In this document: in pieces, positions 10,967 through 22,092 of the stretch
Layout of the letters: each line of letters begins with the position of its first letter
How positions within the stretch are numbered: position 1 is the stretch's first letter
Position numbers and translations under genes: made by a program
Assembly (NCBI GenBank): GCA_004380135.1
Contig: QXCR01000077.1
Span: forward strand, 1-64,000
DNA length: 64,000 nt
Direction: 5' to 3'
Source of the DNA: Stemphylium vesicarium
Lineage: Eukaryota; Ascomycota; Dothideomycetes; Pleosporales; Pleosporaceae
The notes under the pieces: model-generated
Database searches by the model: none
What the model was told of the DNA's origin: nothing
What the model saw: only the letters and a program-made list of their open reading frames with translations

Positions 10967-11494
10967 ATGTCTCGCCATCGCCGCACAGCAGCCATCAAAC
11001 CACTCATCCTCCACGCCTCGCACATCACCGCCCTGGCACCAGAAACCTTCCCCGACGCATCCACAGGCGGCAACGTATCGTGGAAAACACTCATGTCGAA
11101 CGATAGAACAGCCACGGATACGTTTACAGTGGGAATTGCTACTTGCCCCCCTGGAAGGATGGCGGCTTGCCCTGCTTCTCCACCATCTCCCACGTCACCG
11201 TCATCACCACCCTCATCATCTTCTGCTAGCTCCACCGGCCACCTCAAACCCCACCGCCACAGCCACGCAGAGATCTACCACGTCACCGCCGGCTGCGGCA
11301 TCGTTAGTATCGACGGCGTAGAACATGCCGTGCAAAAGGGATCTGTGGTGTTTATCCCCGGTGATGCAAAACACGGGATAAGGAACAGTGGGGCCGAGGA
11401 GGACTTGGTCTGGTTGTATATTTTTGCTGCGGATGGGTTTGGCGAGGTTGTGTATCGGTTTAGTGGGGAGGAAGGGGTCAAGGCGAAATTGTGA
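10967..11494 (+). CDS. cupin-fold (RmlC-like) protein (175 aa)
   Basis: A single exon. Residues about 91-140 contain both cupin motifs: H96-R-H98-(3)-E102 followed by G109, and the second motif GSVVFIPGDAKHGIRN with H136 and N140. Two His, one Glu and a further His form the usual metal site (Fe, Mn, Zn or Ni). Small single-cupin proteins of this type act as dioxygenases, isomerases, lyases or sensors, so no substrate can be assigned. A Ser/Pro-rich stretch of about 27 residues (64-90) is inserted just before the first motif. There is no signal peptide, so it is probably cytosolic. The gene is convergent with the BTB gene, with 221 bases between stops. Confidence 0.8.
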   Translation: MSRHRRTAAIKPLILHASHITALAPETFPDASTGGNVSWKTLMSNDRTATDTFTVGIATCPPGRMAACPASPPSPTSPSSPPSSSSASSTGHLKPHRHSHAEIYHVTAGCGIVSIDGVEHAVQKGSVVFIPGDAKHGIRNSGAEEDLVWLYIFAADGFGEVVYRFSGEEGVKAKL

Positions 11495-11715
11495 GATGGT
11501 GATGATATGAGGAGGATGCTGGGGCTTGGAATACTTGTATGGGAGTTGCGATGGTCATGAGACGGCTTTTGGGGATGTGGGTGTTGTGTGTGGTTGTGTT
11601 TGAGCGAAAGTAGTACAGCGGGACGAATGATGGTACAAGGAATGTTTGATGGATGCCCATGCATCAAGGTCCTGGTATAGGTACGATTTCAAAGAACGGT
11701 AAAGGCGCTGAAATT

Positions 11716-12722
11716 CTACGGCTCTGTCTCCTCTTCCTTTCTCGCTTGACTGCGAAGTTGCATTTGGATCCGAGACTCCAGATCTTCGGGCACCTCTTCT
11801 TCATCCACATCCATATCCTGCCCCTCTATCTCCTGTCCGTCATCCCGGGTTCTACCAGGCTTTTCGTAATACGCATCTCTCAGAAACGGATATGCAAACA
11901 ATTCTCTCGTATTGGTTCTTATGCCCTTCCGACGGGCCAATTCCTTCCTAAATTCCAAAGGCACATCGTCCGAGTTTCCAAGAAAAGAAAACGCACTGTC
12001 TTGTTCGTTGTCTAGATCGACCAAGAGCTTACGCGCCAGGCTACCAACCGGAGTCTGTGCGTAGATTACCTGAATAGCTTCGACGTGGGCGAGATGATAC
12101 GCGTGGGATCGATCTAGCTGGAGCTCATGCGCCCGCACAAGAATACTGTCAAGTACCAGGTTCTTGGTAACGACATCGCCTAGCATCTCCGCAAGGACGT
12201 ACACGCTGGTAAGCGTAAGGTAAATCCGGTCCAGTCGATCAATGTCGGTCTCCTCGGGATACAAAGGTTCTTCGGGAAAGCATTCGCGGTAAATTAGCTC
12301 TAGGTATATGGCGAATACTGCGGCGTCTTCGTCAGTGAGTTTGACGGCCTTTTCTTTGCCGTTATTCCACGCCTTTTTTCATGGCGCGCCAGAAGAACTC
12401 GGAGCGAGGGCATATGACGCCTTGGTGAACGTGGAAAATTTGCTGTTCTTCGCTTTCGCCCACGGTGACTTTGATGATGGGGGTACAAACATCGTAACTG
12501 TATGCATATCAGTCAAAACACTCGATAGCAGATAGGTTACACTGACGTTCGAGACGCGGCAGAGACGCTGTATGCATTCGTCTGTGGCGGGAATAATGGA
12601 GCAAGGGGAGGGGGAGGAGGAGGAGGAGGAGATGGTGGTGGTGATGGGCTGTAATTGTAATCCAAAGGCCTCAGGCGCCGGAGCTTACAGGTTTTTCCGC
12701 CCATCGCCTTTCCTGAAAACAT
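11716..12722 (-). pseudogene. BTB/POZ-domain protein gene with a one-base frameshift (about 320 aa if intact)
   Basis: Exon 1 (12722..12541, starting MFSGKAMGG; an in-frame non-ATG extension reaches 12851) carries a proline run. A 43-base intron (12540..12498, GTAACC donor, TGACTGAT branch, CAG) leads to exon 2. Exon 2 opens a BTB fold (YDVCTPIIKVTVG, FHVHQGVICPRSEFFWRAM) and later gives VKLTDEDAAVFAIYLELIY and YVLAEMLGDVVTKNLVLD, which are BTB hallmarks. Between these halves the frame breaks at a six-base homopolymer (T12374-12379 on the plus strand). One base fewer joins the two halves without a stop, and total exon length is 1 modulo 3. Fungal BTB proteins serve as cullin-3 adaptors or scaffolds. 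The lesion may be a sequencing error in the homopolymer or true gene loss. Frame 2 alone runs as an open frame of 182 codons at 12264..11716. Confidence 0.75.
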
Positions 12723-12851
12723 TTTGGTTCGTGCCACGTTTGATTGAATGCTGTTCAACCGAGCAGCATATGAGCTGAGGTTGATGCGACGTTTTGCAGA
12801 AGCCTGTGTTGAAATGGCTAGGGGCGAGGGATATTTATGCATTAGATCCAA

Positions 12852-13709
12852 TGCGGATGAGCACTAGGCAACAGCCTGGAAGGCAGTTTATTTGCCGAGC
12901 GAGCCGAGTGTGTCTAGCCATGGACTGACTTCAGGCCTCCAAGTTGAGTAGAAGGTTGAATGGGCACATTGCACAACGCTGTCTGCTCCTGCCCGATTTC
13001 CGATATCATGGTTAGCATACCCATCTTCTTATCGTTGCATGTGGACTCTAATCCTCTGAGGCTGTGTTTCCATGTAAGCTTGCTCTGGGTCTTTTAGAAG
13101 AATCCATCTTGCGAGAACGCACGTGTGGCAAGCTAGGACCTATGAGTTTCTTGAGGCTGTAGTGGTCTTGCCGTCATTTTAGAATCGCCAATGGAGTTGG
13201 AAAAAACTGTAAATGCTACGACTAGCACCCGCATGCCCCCACGGCATCAACGCGTGTGGCTGAGGTTTGTTGCAGCTATCGTGATGCGTCCAGCGAGTGA
13301 CGTCGCAGCTCGGAAGAAAAGCCTAGGCCGAACATCGCTAGCGCGAGCGCCATTTAGCGTGAAACCTGCCGCTCGAGGACCGAATGGCTGCAGTAAAATC
13401 ATATTTTCTTCTTGCCACCTTATCAACCAACCCACGCAACGCCATCTATCGTTGTCGAGACTACATAAGTATTGCCATTGACCGGGTTCGACATCCTCCT
13501 CAAGTGCGAAGCTCAAAGTGTGCTGCGAGTTGAACAAACGATAGCAGCAGCCCCACCCCCTTCGCGCTTAATTCTCCGATCTGGGACGAATCAGGCTTAG
13601 CTATCGTCGTCACGCGCAGACCCCGATAATCCTCGAGCCCAACTCGCTCGATCCTGTGCCGTCTACTAAAACTTCTATTACTATTTATTGAGGCTGACAG
13701 CAGCCTCAC
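12852..13709. other. intergenic region between the BTB gene and YVC1
   Basis: About 860 bases with no convincing ORF. It should hold the divergent promoters of the BTB gene and the channel gene. No TATA box or repeat stood out. Confidence 0.45.
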
Positions 13710-16045
13710 ATGTCAGGCCCAACTTCAAACCCAGATTGGAACAGGAGCGGTAGTCCGGCGTACGGGACCTTTTCGCGGCCACCATTCAATCCTAATCCTA
13801 CACCAAGCCACGACAGTAATGACAGCGCTGTTATCGCTTCCAGCAATGGCGGTGAGGTATCGCCGACGCGCAGACCCTCGCCTCAGCGGAAGCCCTCAAG
13901 GCACATTGAGTTTAGAAAGTACCTGAAGCGACCTCATTTGATGGAGACGCAGCGAACGCTGAGCGATGCGTTGCGATCAGCAAAGAGTAGGGAGGAGCAA
14001 GAGACCTTATTGCCCGAAGAGGATTATGCTGGAAGCGATGGATGTTTCAATGGACAGGGCCAGCCGATGGCACCACGGATACCAGGTGCACCTGCTGTAA
14101 ACAGCAACCAGACATACTTCAACATCCATCGGTAAGCTCAAGCTTTGCATAGGAATCCAAGCACAGGCGCTAATGCTGTATTAGAATACGAAGACTCGTT
14201 TTAGCTGTCATTGAGGATCCCTATACGGTAGACCAACTTCGCGAACCCCGTATGAACGTTCTCATCGTAAAGCCATTGGTAGATCGTCTCTACGATGAGG
14301 ACGATATATCTATTGTCTATTGCTTGCTTGTCAACCGCATGCAATTTTTACGAGAACAGCAATTTCAGCAACATCACCAAACTGTCGACCTAACGCGTGC
14401 CAACTTATGCGAGCTTGTCGCGATGAAAGTTTTGCGACGACACGACGAAGAGTCGACGGGCAAAGCCGGCCTGCTGCTGCTGGCGCAGATCCTGGTAGCA
14501 CCGTTCCAACCCTTTCAAGGAGCACCGGATGAGCGGTGTCCGCCAAGGCATAGCTCCGAATACCAAGGCCAAGGCGACAACGAAGGCAAACTCACTGCAT
14601 TGGAAGTCGCCATTGTATCCGAGAGCAAAGTGCTACTGGCTGGCTCTGCAAGTCAAAAAGTCATCGATGCCATTTACCGAGGTCGCATTGTGTATACTCC
14701 GACAACGTTTATGGATATCATTCCAGACCACTACAAGCACAAGCCTATCTCGCTATACGATCCTAGAAAAGCGCCAGTCCTCAATCAATATCGGCTTATG
14801 GTACCAAGAACGCGCAACATGATCGAAGTAGTCCAGTTCATCATTCTTTTAGCGCTGTACAGCTGGTGCATGTCGGTTCGGAGCGACCACCTCTTTACCT
14901 GGCCCGAGCTCATTTTCATGCTTTATGGTGCAGGTTGGGTGCTAGACGAGCTGACCTCATGCCTTGAGCATGGCTGGGAAGTTCACACACAGGAACTTTG
15001 GGCTTTCCTCGATGTAACGTTCTCCGGTATATTCATCATCTACGTTTGCATGCGATTCCATGGGTGGTTCAGAGGCCAAGACGAGACTGGACGGCAAGCC
15101 CTCGATGTTCTCGCCGTAGCCTCGCCTATCCTGTTTCCGCGCATCGCATTCAACTTGATGCCCGAGAATATGCTGTTCATCGCCCTCCGAGCCATGGTCA
15201 AAGAATTCACGGCGCTTAGTCTAATCGCCGTATGGTGCTTCGGTGGCTTCCTCTTGGCGCTCAAATGGCTCAGCATCAGCAACCCCGCCGTCGGCTACGA
15301 AGATTCGCCAAACTCCATCACCATCTCGAAATGGATGCTATGGATCTGGTTCGGTCTCGACGGCACCGGAATTGACGAAGCTCCCGGTTTCCATGAGATC
15401 CTTGGTCCCACACTAATGGTCATTTACGCGTTTCTGGGTAACACCCTATTCCTGACCGTGTTGGTGTCGATCCTATCAAACACCTTTTCCAAGATCGCGG
15501 CGGATGCAACAGCGGAAATCCAATTCCGCCGTGCAGTCTTAACTTTTGAAGGTGTAAAGTCGGACTCTCTCTTCGCCTACCGCCCTCCATTCAACCTCCT
15601 CGCCTTTGTAATACTGCTACCGCTGAAGTTTCTTCTCTCACCACGCTGGTTCCATAAGATCAACATAACAGCCGTGCGCATCCTGAACTTCCCGATTCTT
15701 CTATTCATAACGCACTACGAGCGCCGTTCCCTCTGGAAACCCGTTCGCAAACTGAACGTCAGCGGACCCGGGCCCTCGAAACGCACCACGTTTCTGCAAG
15801 ACGTTGGATTTTGGCGCAGCTGGAAGCAACTCAGCCCTCATGCAGATTTGCAAGCAGTGTTTGAGGAGGAGCCGCCCGCTGACGTGGTCATGCGCATTGA
15901 AGAGGAAGATGATCTCGAAGATGCCATCCTTGAGAACAGTTTTGCGGCAACGGGGGCCGGCGGTGCACGAAGTGTTAGTCCTGGTAGTGCGATGACAGGT
16001 AGAAGGAGAAGGCTGAGTAGTGTGTGGCCTGGACCGAGCGTGTAG
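13710..16045 (+). CDS. YVC1: Yvc1-type TRP vacuolar cation channel (760 aa)
   Basis: Exon 1 is 13710..14131; a 53-base intron (GTAAGC donor, GCTAATGC branch, TAG) follows; exon 2 is 14185..16045. The phases match. After a disordered cytosolic N-terminus (about 140 residues) comes the fungal Yvc1 signature REPRMNVLIVKPLVDRLYDEDD and an ankyrin-less helical region. Multiple membrane segments span roughly residues 350-620, among them VVQFIILLALYSWCM, LIFMLYGAGWVLDEL, FSGIFIIYVCM and LMVIYAFLGNTLFLTVLVSIL. A conserved pore-proximal stretch reads WIWFGLDG. The C-terminus has an acidic cluster (IEEEDDLED, about residue 710-720), comparable to the acidic patch of yeast Yvc1 that senses calcium. In yeast the channel releases vacuolar Ca2+ on osmotic shock; that function is inferred from homology. 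Confidence 0.9.
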
Positions 16046-16725
16046 GACGGGTTTCGGGGTCAAGGCAGTCACGTGTTGAGTTGAAGTGGAGATGCATACG
16101 ATGGTGCGAAATTTGATACGAGTTTGGTCATCTATTCTGGGACCATAGACACCCCCTTAATTGAATATGACTCGTGATCTGAATCTCGCTCCCGTGACCA
16201 TGTGCAATCCTCACCTTTTTCTCGCGATCGCAACAGCCAGGTATCGTCTTACCCGATCCAGCATCCCCGCACTAACGTCCCAGGGTCCCCACTTCCACCA
16301 CCAAACTATTACCCCCAGCATATTGCACCGCGCGCGCCTATCTAGCCTTGATTACCCCATAACAATCACACCTCAGTATTTCTCATTACCCCAGCTTATT
16401 CTCAACTGGCTCTTTGCAGCATCATCAGCCATCCGCGGCCTTGATAAAAATTTGGGAGACCGAAGAATTGCGCGGCCCCTTGCGCGCTTTGTTTCTCCGA
16501 CGATTGACTAGCAGCGATAGGAGATGCATCGACAAGGGAAGAGGGGAAGTTGGGTATCGTGAGTCAGAGGCTTGCAAGTCTTGATATCTCCATATCAAAG
16601 CTGGTCTTATCGGTATACTTATATAAAGGGCTGGACGCCCTGCTATCGTTCTTGGTTTCACATACATCTCACACACTCAACGAAACTTCATATCTGAACT
16701 CTACCAAATTTATCCAACCCTTACA
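16046..16725. other. intergenic region / promoter of the D-serine dehydratase gene
   Basis: A 680-base spacer. The right part carries a TATA-like box and CT-rich leader sequence. No further gene is visible. Confidence 0.55.
16620..16627 (+). promoter_or_regulatory. TATA-box-like element (TATATAAA)
   Basis: A clear TATATAAA lies 99-106 bases upstream of the ATG at 16726, and the intervening leader is rich in C/T and A as in fungal 5' UTRs. The position is compatible with a core promoter of the downstream gene. Confidence 0.5.
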
Positions 16726-18262
16726 ATGGCCAACATGACGTCTCTAGCGAACTACCCATTGTCCCCGCAGGCCTCACTCGCCTCACAGTTCGTCGGCAAG
16801 AGACTAGCGGACCTGCCCACGCCAGCCATTGTCCTTGACCGCGCGCTCATCAAAAAGAATTGCGATGCCATGTTGAACATTTGTAAAGAGCTTGGAGTAG
16901 TGTTTCGCGCGCATGTGAAGAGCCACAAGACGACTGAGCTGTCGAAGCTGCAAGTTGGAGAGGGCAAAGGTGCTGGACCTGCCAACTTTATCGTTAGTAC
17001 GATTATTGAGGCGGAGAACCTTTTACCTTGTTTGCTCGAGGGGCAGGGGAAGGGAAGAGAGGGAAGTGTAAGTATTCTCTCGTTTGATGTGCTTATGGTG
17101 GGGTGGCTATGTGCTATTTCCTTACCCGCAGATTTGTCATGTCAGCACTCGTTACTTACGATTCTTACGAATGGCATATTGCTAACATTACTGCCAGATT
17201 CTCTATGGAATTCCAGTCCCTCAGTCCGGAATCCCACGCCTCATAGCATTGGCTGAGAAATTGAAGCCTCGGTCCATTGTCGTCATGATTGATAACCGAG
17301 ACGCCTTTTTAAAGTTCGCTGAACGCCTTGCTGCCTCTGGCAGCAACGTAGAGTTGGGTGTGTTTATCAAGATAGATACCGGATATGAACGTGCGGGTGT
17401 CAAGACGTCATCTCAAGCTTTTCCCTCGCTCGTCGAGACGATTGTATCCAAGACGCGGGAAAGCGGGTCGAAGTGCTTCTTGAAGGGTTTCTACAGCCAT
17501 TTCGGACACAGCTATGCCGGTTCGTCGGAGGACGATGCTGTAAATGGACTCATCGAGGAGCTTGTTGGGTTGGAAGAAGCGATCAAAGCGGTTCCCACCA
17601 ACTTTGACGGCAAGCTGGTACTAAGTGTAGGTGCGACACCCACAGCGACGGCAGCCCAGAACATGCTATCCAGCTCTTCGCCTCGAGTCCGAGAGTTCCA
17701 GACTGTGCTTGCTCGGCTTCAAAAGAACAACATCGTTGAACTACACGCTGGTGTATATCCCGTATTGGACTGCCAACAAGTCGCTACGCACGCTCGGCCG
17801 CCTACTTCTTCAACCGGGGCGACGTCGGCATTCCAACCACTCTCAAAGTCTAATATCGGCATTCGGATGCTCCTAGAAGTGACTAGTGTATATAACGAGC
17901 GATCCAAGCCCGAGGCTCTGGTTTCTGCCGGCTCGTTAGCCATGGGTCGCGAGCCATGCAAATCCTACTCAGGCTGGGGTATAGTTACGCCGGCTTTGGG
18001 TAACTCATCTGCCAAGCACATCTACGATGAGCGGGAAGGCAAGACGGGATGGATCGTCGGACGCATCAGCCAGGAACATGGCATCCTGACATGGGAAGGT
18101 GACAGGGACGAGTGCAATGAATTGACGATTGGAGACAAAGTTATGGTATGGCCGAACCATGCCTGTGTGGCTGGGGCTGGGTTTGGGTGGTACCTCATTG
18201 TTGACTCGGAAGAAGGTGGTGAGACGGTAGTCGATGTTTGGGTCAGATGGCGGGGCTGGTAG
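16726..18262 (+). CDS. DSD1: D-serine dehydratase / D-threonine-aldolase-like enzyme (468 aa)
   Basis: Exon 1 is 16726..17067; a 130-base intron (GTAAGT donor, GCTAACATT branch, CAG) follows; exon 2 is 17198..18262. The protein is a fold-type III PLP enzyme. The N-terminal TIM barrel carries the PLP lysine motif RAHVKSHKT (K65 most likely) after LPTPAIVLDRALI, and the C-terminal domain carries the zinc motif PNHACVAGAGFGWYLIVD with His and Cys ligands. In yeast Dsd1 and vertebrate DSD the enzyme converts D-serine to pyruvate and ammonia with zinc help; D-threonine aldolases share the fold but have a different second metal site. The H-x-C pair favours the dehydratase. It is probably cytosolic and used to detoxify D-amino acids. 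The gene is tandem with YVC1. Confidence 0.87.
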
Positions 18263-20227
18263 ACTGGTGCAGAAGCAAGGTGTACCAGACGGGAATTTAA
18301 TATCGCCGCATATGCACATGCGGCGTTACGCTCAAGCTCCCGTTCAACCCCTGCAAATCTGTATACGCACCTTCGTCGCATACATAATTATGATGACGAT
18401 CAGATCAGAGGTTCTCGGAATCCTTTGAAACCTGCTACTTTTATTTTCTTCGCTAGTTGTGGGGATCGTCGGGTGCATGTGCCGCCAGGCCACTTCCTTT
18501 TCTCAATGGACTGGACGCTACTTTCGTAGATGCTGGAGTCATTGGTATTCAAGTCCGCGGATGGCGAACGGATCTGAATTCCTCCAATCCGTATGTCACG
18601 TGTGTAGGTCTATCATTTTGACCTCACTCGGAATTTGGATTAGAGTTTCGGATGTCTGGTCATCCTGTTCCGACATATCACCATCGCAGATCCGATGCAA
18701 AATGGAATGCATCGCGGCGCATCTTCGGGGATGGAAGAAAGGAGTCGGACCTCGTAAAGCTGGCTGCTATGGGATCGCGAGATGGTTGACGTGATTCGGT
18801 CTGTGCCTGGTCGGTCCTTAGTGCTCGTCTTGCGCCATCCCTCAGTATAGCGTCACAGATGGCGCAGTACGTGGCCGATGCATTCTGACGTGTCTGCTTG
18901 TATGTTATCGCGAAATACGGCCAGTAGCTTCGTTACGACCTGTCCAGCATTTCCCGTGTTCGACGAGCTGCACTTTGGAGCGTGAAACAGTTCCATCAAG
19001 CATCCTCTCTGTTCCTCAAACTCACCATCGGAGTGGCGTCGCGCAGGATTGCAAGCGGCACGAGCAATGGTAGGTAGAGGACCCAAGGGATGCTAGTATG
19101 GCGATTGGCTGCATGGTGATGCTTGACTGTCGCTTGCGCGGGTACCTATTGAGTGACCGGCGCTATCTTGGCCAGGCACAACATTTGAACCACGACTTCA
19201 TAATTGTGCGCTTGCAGGCCGAGTCCAAACTTTTAGGTCGCAACGGCCCCGAGGCCGTCGCACCTGTCAAGTTCGCGCTTGAAATCGTTTATGACGTCGG
19301 CACTGGGCTGCGCCGTTTCAGCTGCTAACGGATCAATGGGGCTGTGATTAGCACTGTCGGTAGTTTTTCGGGGCATGTAAGAGGGCGACATGACGGAATG
19401 GTCGCTCAGGGCGGACGGCATGGCGAAGATCAAGGGCGTTGCTTCTTCCTGTTCCTGGTCTGGTACTGGCGGCTGCATTGCATCTTCTAGCGCACCAAGT
19501 GAGGGGTGTGTCCACGGGGGTGTGTGTTTGTGTGTGTGTGGGTGAGATTGTGCAAAAATAACCTGTTTGCCGTCGCCCTTGCCAAAGAGCAGAAAGAAAA
19601 GGTCGGGCACACAGAAGACAGGCGCATAACGTGCGGCAGTGCAGCTCCCATGGCAAAAGTTAATTCGCGGTTGAATCGTGTCAGGCTACTTTTAGTCGCG
19701 ATAGCTGTGTGGTGGAGAGAGGCGATGGCTTCCCCGCCCTGTTTTGGCACAGCAGCGCTGCAGCCGTCACGGGCACTAGAACTGCAGCCAAACCTCATGC
19801 GGTCAAGCCTCGTGCACCACCTGCAGACCTCCTGGCGACCAGAAACCCCCCGTCTCTCGGGCAGGTCCCACGGTGATCTGTGGCCTGTGACCTGATGACT
19901 GACGAACCGAAGGGGTCCTGCAACTTTGGGACCGTGTCTAATCTTCTTTCCGCCATCTCCGGCACACTGAACATTGCCATCCCCTGCAGCGTTGAATCTG
20001 TCCCCACAATGCGAGCCCCTAGGATGCGTCTTTAGACGACTCCTGTCGACGACCGCAGCCAGCCCGGGCTTCTCGATCCCCTTCTCGCGCCCTCGCGTAC
20101 CCATCGAGACGTTCAGGTGTAAGATTGAGCTTGGACTGGCCTTTGTAGCACCATAACCCGACCTGATAGCCACCTCTTGGCTCTGGGGGCGCACAATCTG
20201 CCTATCCCCGTCCTTACATCACCAGCT
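18263..20227. other. intergenic region, possibly one weak gene on the minus strand
   Basis: Nearly 2 kb without a firmly supported gene. The only stretch with protein-like composition is a minus-strand frame at about 19233..19490, described separately. A CA/GT-rich tract lies near 19515..19545. The right end is the 5' flank of the 594-residue protein gene. Confidence 0.45.
19233..19490 (-). other. weak coding-like open frame (about 80 codons)
   Basis: The minus-strand frame contains EDAMQPPVPDQEQEEATPLIF, split elsewhere by nothing but short ORF context, and later DPLAAETAQPSADVINDFKRELD. This is more protein-like than the surrounding random ORFs. A GTGCTAATCACAG sequence inside it looks like a branch site plus acceptor, and CTTGACAG|GTGCGA looks like a donor, so it might be exons of an unresolved gene. 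No homology was recognised and no start is certain. Confidence 0.2.
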
Positions 20228-22092
20228 ATGGTTCCCTTTCGACGACTATCCCAGAGGGGTCGCCGCAGCTTCGAGCTCCGAGACCGCGACTCCTACGAAT
20301 GGCCAGACGAACGCGACACACGCATAATGACGGCCACATTTCCCATCCATCCCATCGCCTCCATGCAGGCCCCGTTCGAGGAGTCCATGCTCGATGCCAC
20401 TGGCGAGACGGGGCATGTTCCCTTTGCAAACCCTAAGAAGAGCGTCAAGACGAGACAGCAATTGCTGTGCAGAGAAGAGAGTGCCACCGAGCCCTCGTGG
20501 AATTTTACATACAACTGCCATTGGAGACACAACCCCAAGGGCAAGTTTCATCCTCTTACCAAGACGGTCGCACAGATCATCTTCGGCGTCCATCTGCTGC
20601 ATCAGCATCTGGAGAAGTCAGTGGCCGACGTGGCCGACATTCTGCTGAAGCATGTCAACGAACTTGACAGCTTCTTGCAGAGGGCGAATGAGGACCTGGA
20701 GAGCAGCATGAAGGACATGCTGTTCCGACACAAGTGCCTCAAGGTACCCATGGAACACGTAAACGAGTTCGACCGCCTCCTCGAAGACCGCTCGTATCGC
20801 GCTCAACTACTCGACGGAAACATCGTAATCGAGCGCACCATCGGGCGCATGTCGCAATTATTGAACGACTACCTCATTGATATCAATGTATTCCGAGAAG
20901 CGAACCAGGACCTTGACATGTACCTGGCCGACGTTGGCGATGCGTGGACATATCGCAACGAGGACATCGGACGGATATATTCAGCCATGTGTGGCAATAC
21001 TGGAGGCTGGTCGCAATTCTTGCAGAGCCTAGTCGCGAAAGCCGAAAGGCTAGGCGTCGTGCTAGTGCAAGTTAGCAGCTACTGCAACGAGATTGAGAAG
21101 CGTTGTGGTGCTGCCAGTCGTCGAAGTTTGGTAAGGCTACCTGTCATATTCCAACATCAGCTTCGGTGTTTTTGGGGCGCAACTTCGTTTCAAATTACTG
21201 ACATGATCAGATTGCGACGCGCACATCATCACGCAACTCCTCTAATTCGCGCGAGGGCCGCTCGTTCCGAAATTTTGCGAATAACAAACCTCTCCCTACG
21301 CCACCCCCTGAGCGTCCTCCGTTCATGAGTCCTTCTTCGTCGGGTCGAGAGACACCGGCAAGTTTTGGAACGCCTCAGCGGCAGTCAACAATCAAGGCTA
21401 AGCCTCAACACCAGCCGGAAACTGTGAATCCATCCGATTCGGCTACAGAAACCCCGAAGCGGAGCGAAGATTCCTCTTCAATGTCAGCCGTCTCTAATGC
21501 TGACGCAGATGTGCGACGTCAGACAAGCCAGCATGAGTACTACCAAGATACCTGGCACAACGACGAGCAACGTGGAAGAGCGACACCGCAGGCAGAGCCT
21601 AGTCGCACACACCAGCTGATGCGGCATCAAGAAAATACATCCTCATCTAATCTTCTTGCAGAAGAAAGACCGTCAGCAACAGATCATTCATACTCAAAGC
21701 CAGAAAATTGCGACTACAGTCCTCCCTTGACCGGCAAGGACTCTGCTTACTCATCTGTCTCCGGCACGTCGGCAATGTCGCCAGCCTATGGATCGCCGCG
21801 CTCAGCATCTTCCATATCTTCGCGCCAGACAGCACAATTCGGCCTGTTTCCCAGCAGAAATCTCACCACACCCAAGGGTTCCATTTCCAGCCGTTTAGGT
21901 GCCACTTCCCCTGCTTTCGATCATTCGGCGCAACCACTAAAGCCTGTGGACATGCCGAGCCGTCCTCAGACCTCTCTGTCTACTTTTTCTGATGCCTCGG
22001 CCAAGCGGCTGTCCAAACGCAGTAGCTTTTCATCGCTCAAACGACTGTTCACGAAGAAAAAATCTGGCGATATAGGCCCTATTGCTGAGTGA
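20228..22092 (+). CDS. uncharacterised fungal protein, helical N-half and disordered C-half (594 aa)
   Basis: Exon 1 is 20228..21130 and exon 2 is 21211..22092, flanking an 80-base intron (GTAAGG...TTACTGACATGATCAG). Phase is 0 and total length 1785 bases. Residues about 100-295 are rich in long amphipathic helices (KTVAQIIFGVHLLHQHLEKS, VADILLKHVNELDSFLQRAN, ERTIGRMSQLLNDYLIDINV), suggesting a helical bundle or coiled coil. The second half is Ser/Pro/Thr-rich and disordered, and ends in a basic segment (KRSSFSSLKRLFTKKKSGD) of the kind that can bind membranes or be phosphorylated. No known domain was recognised and no enzyme motif is visible. The real start is the ATG at 20228; the frame is open further upstream only through a non-ATG codon. 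It may be a cortical or scaffold protein, but that is speculation. Confidence 0.8.

Noticed and set aside
19487..20194. 235-codon open frame, minus strand
   Set aside because: Arg/Gly/Ser-rich chance ORF; passes through a CA-repeat tract and the 5' flank of the next gene.
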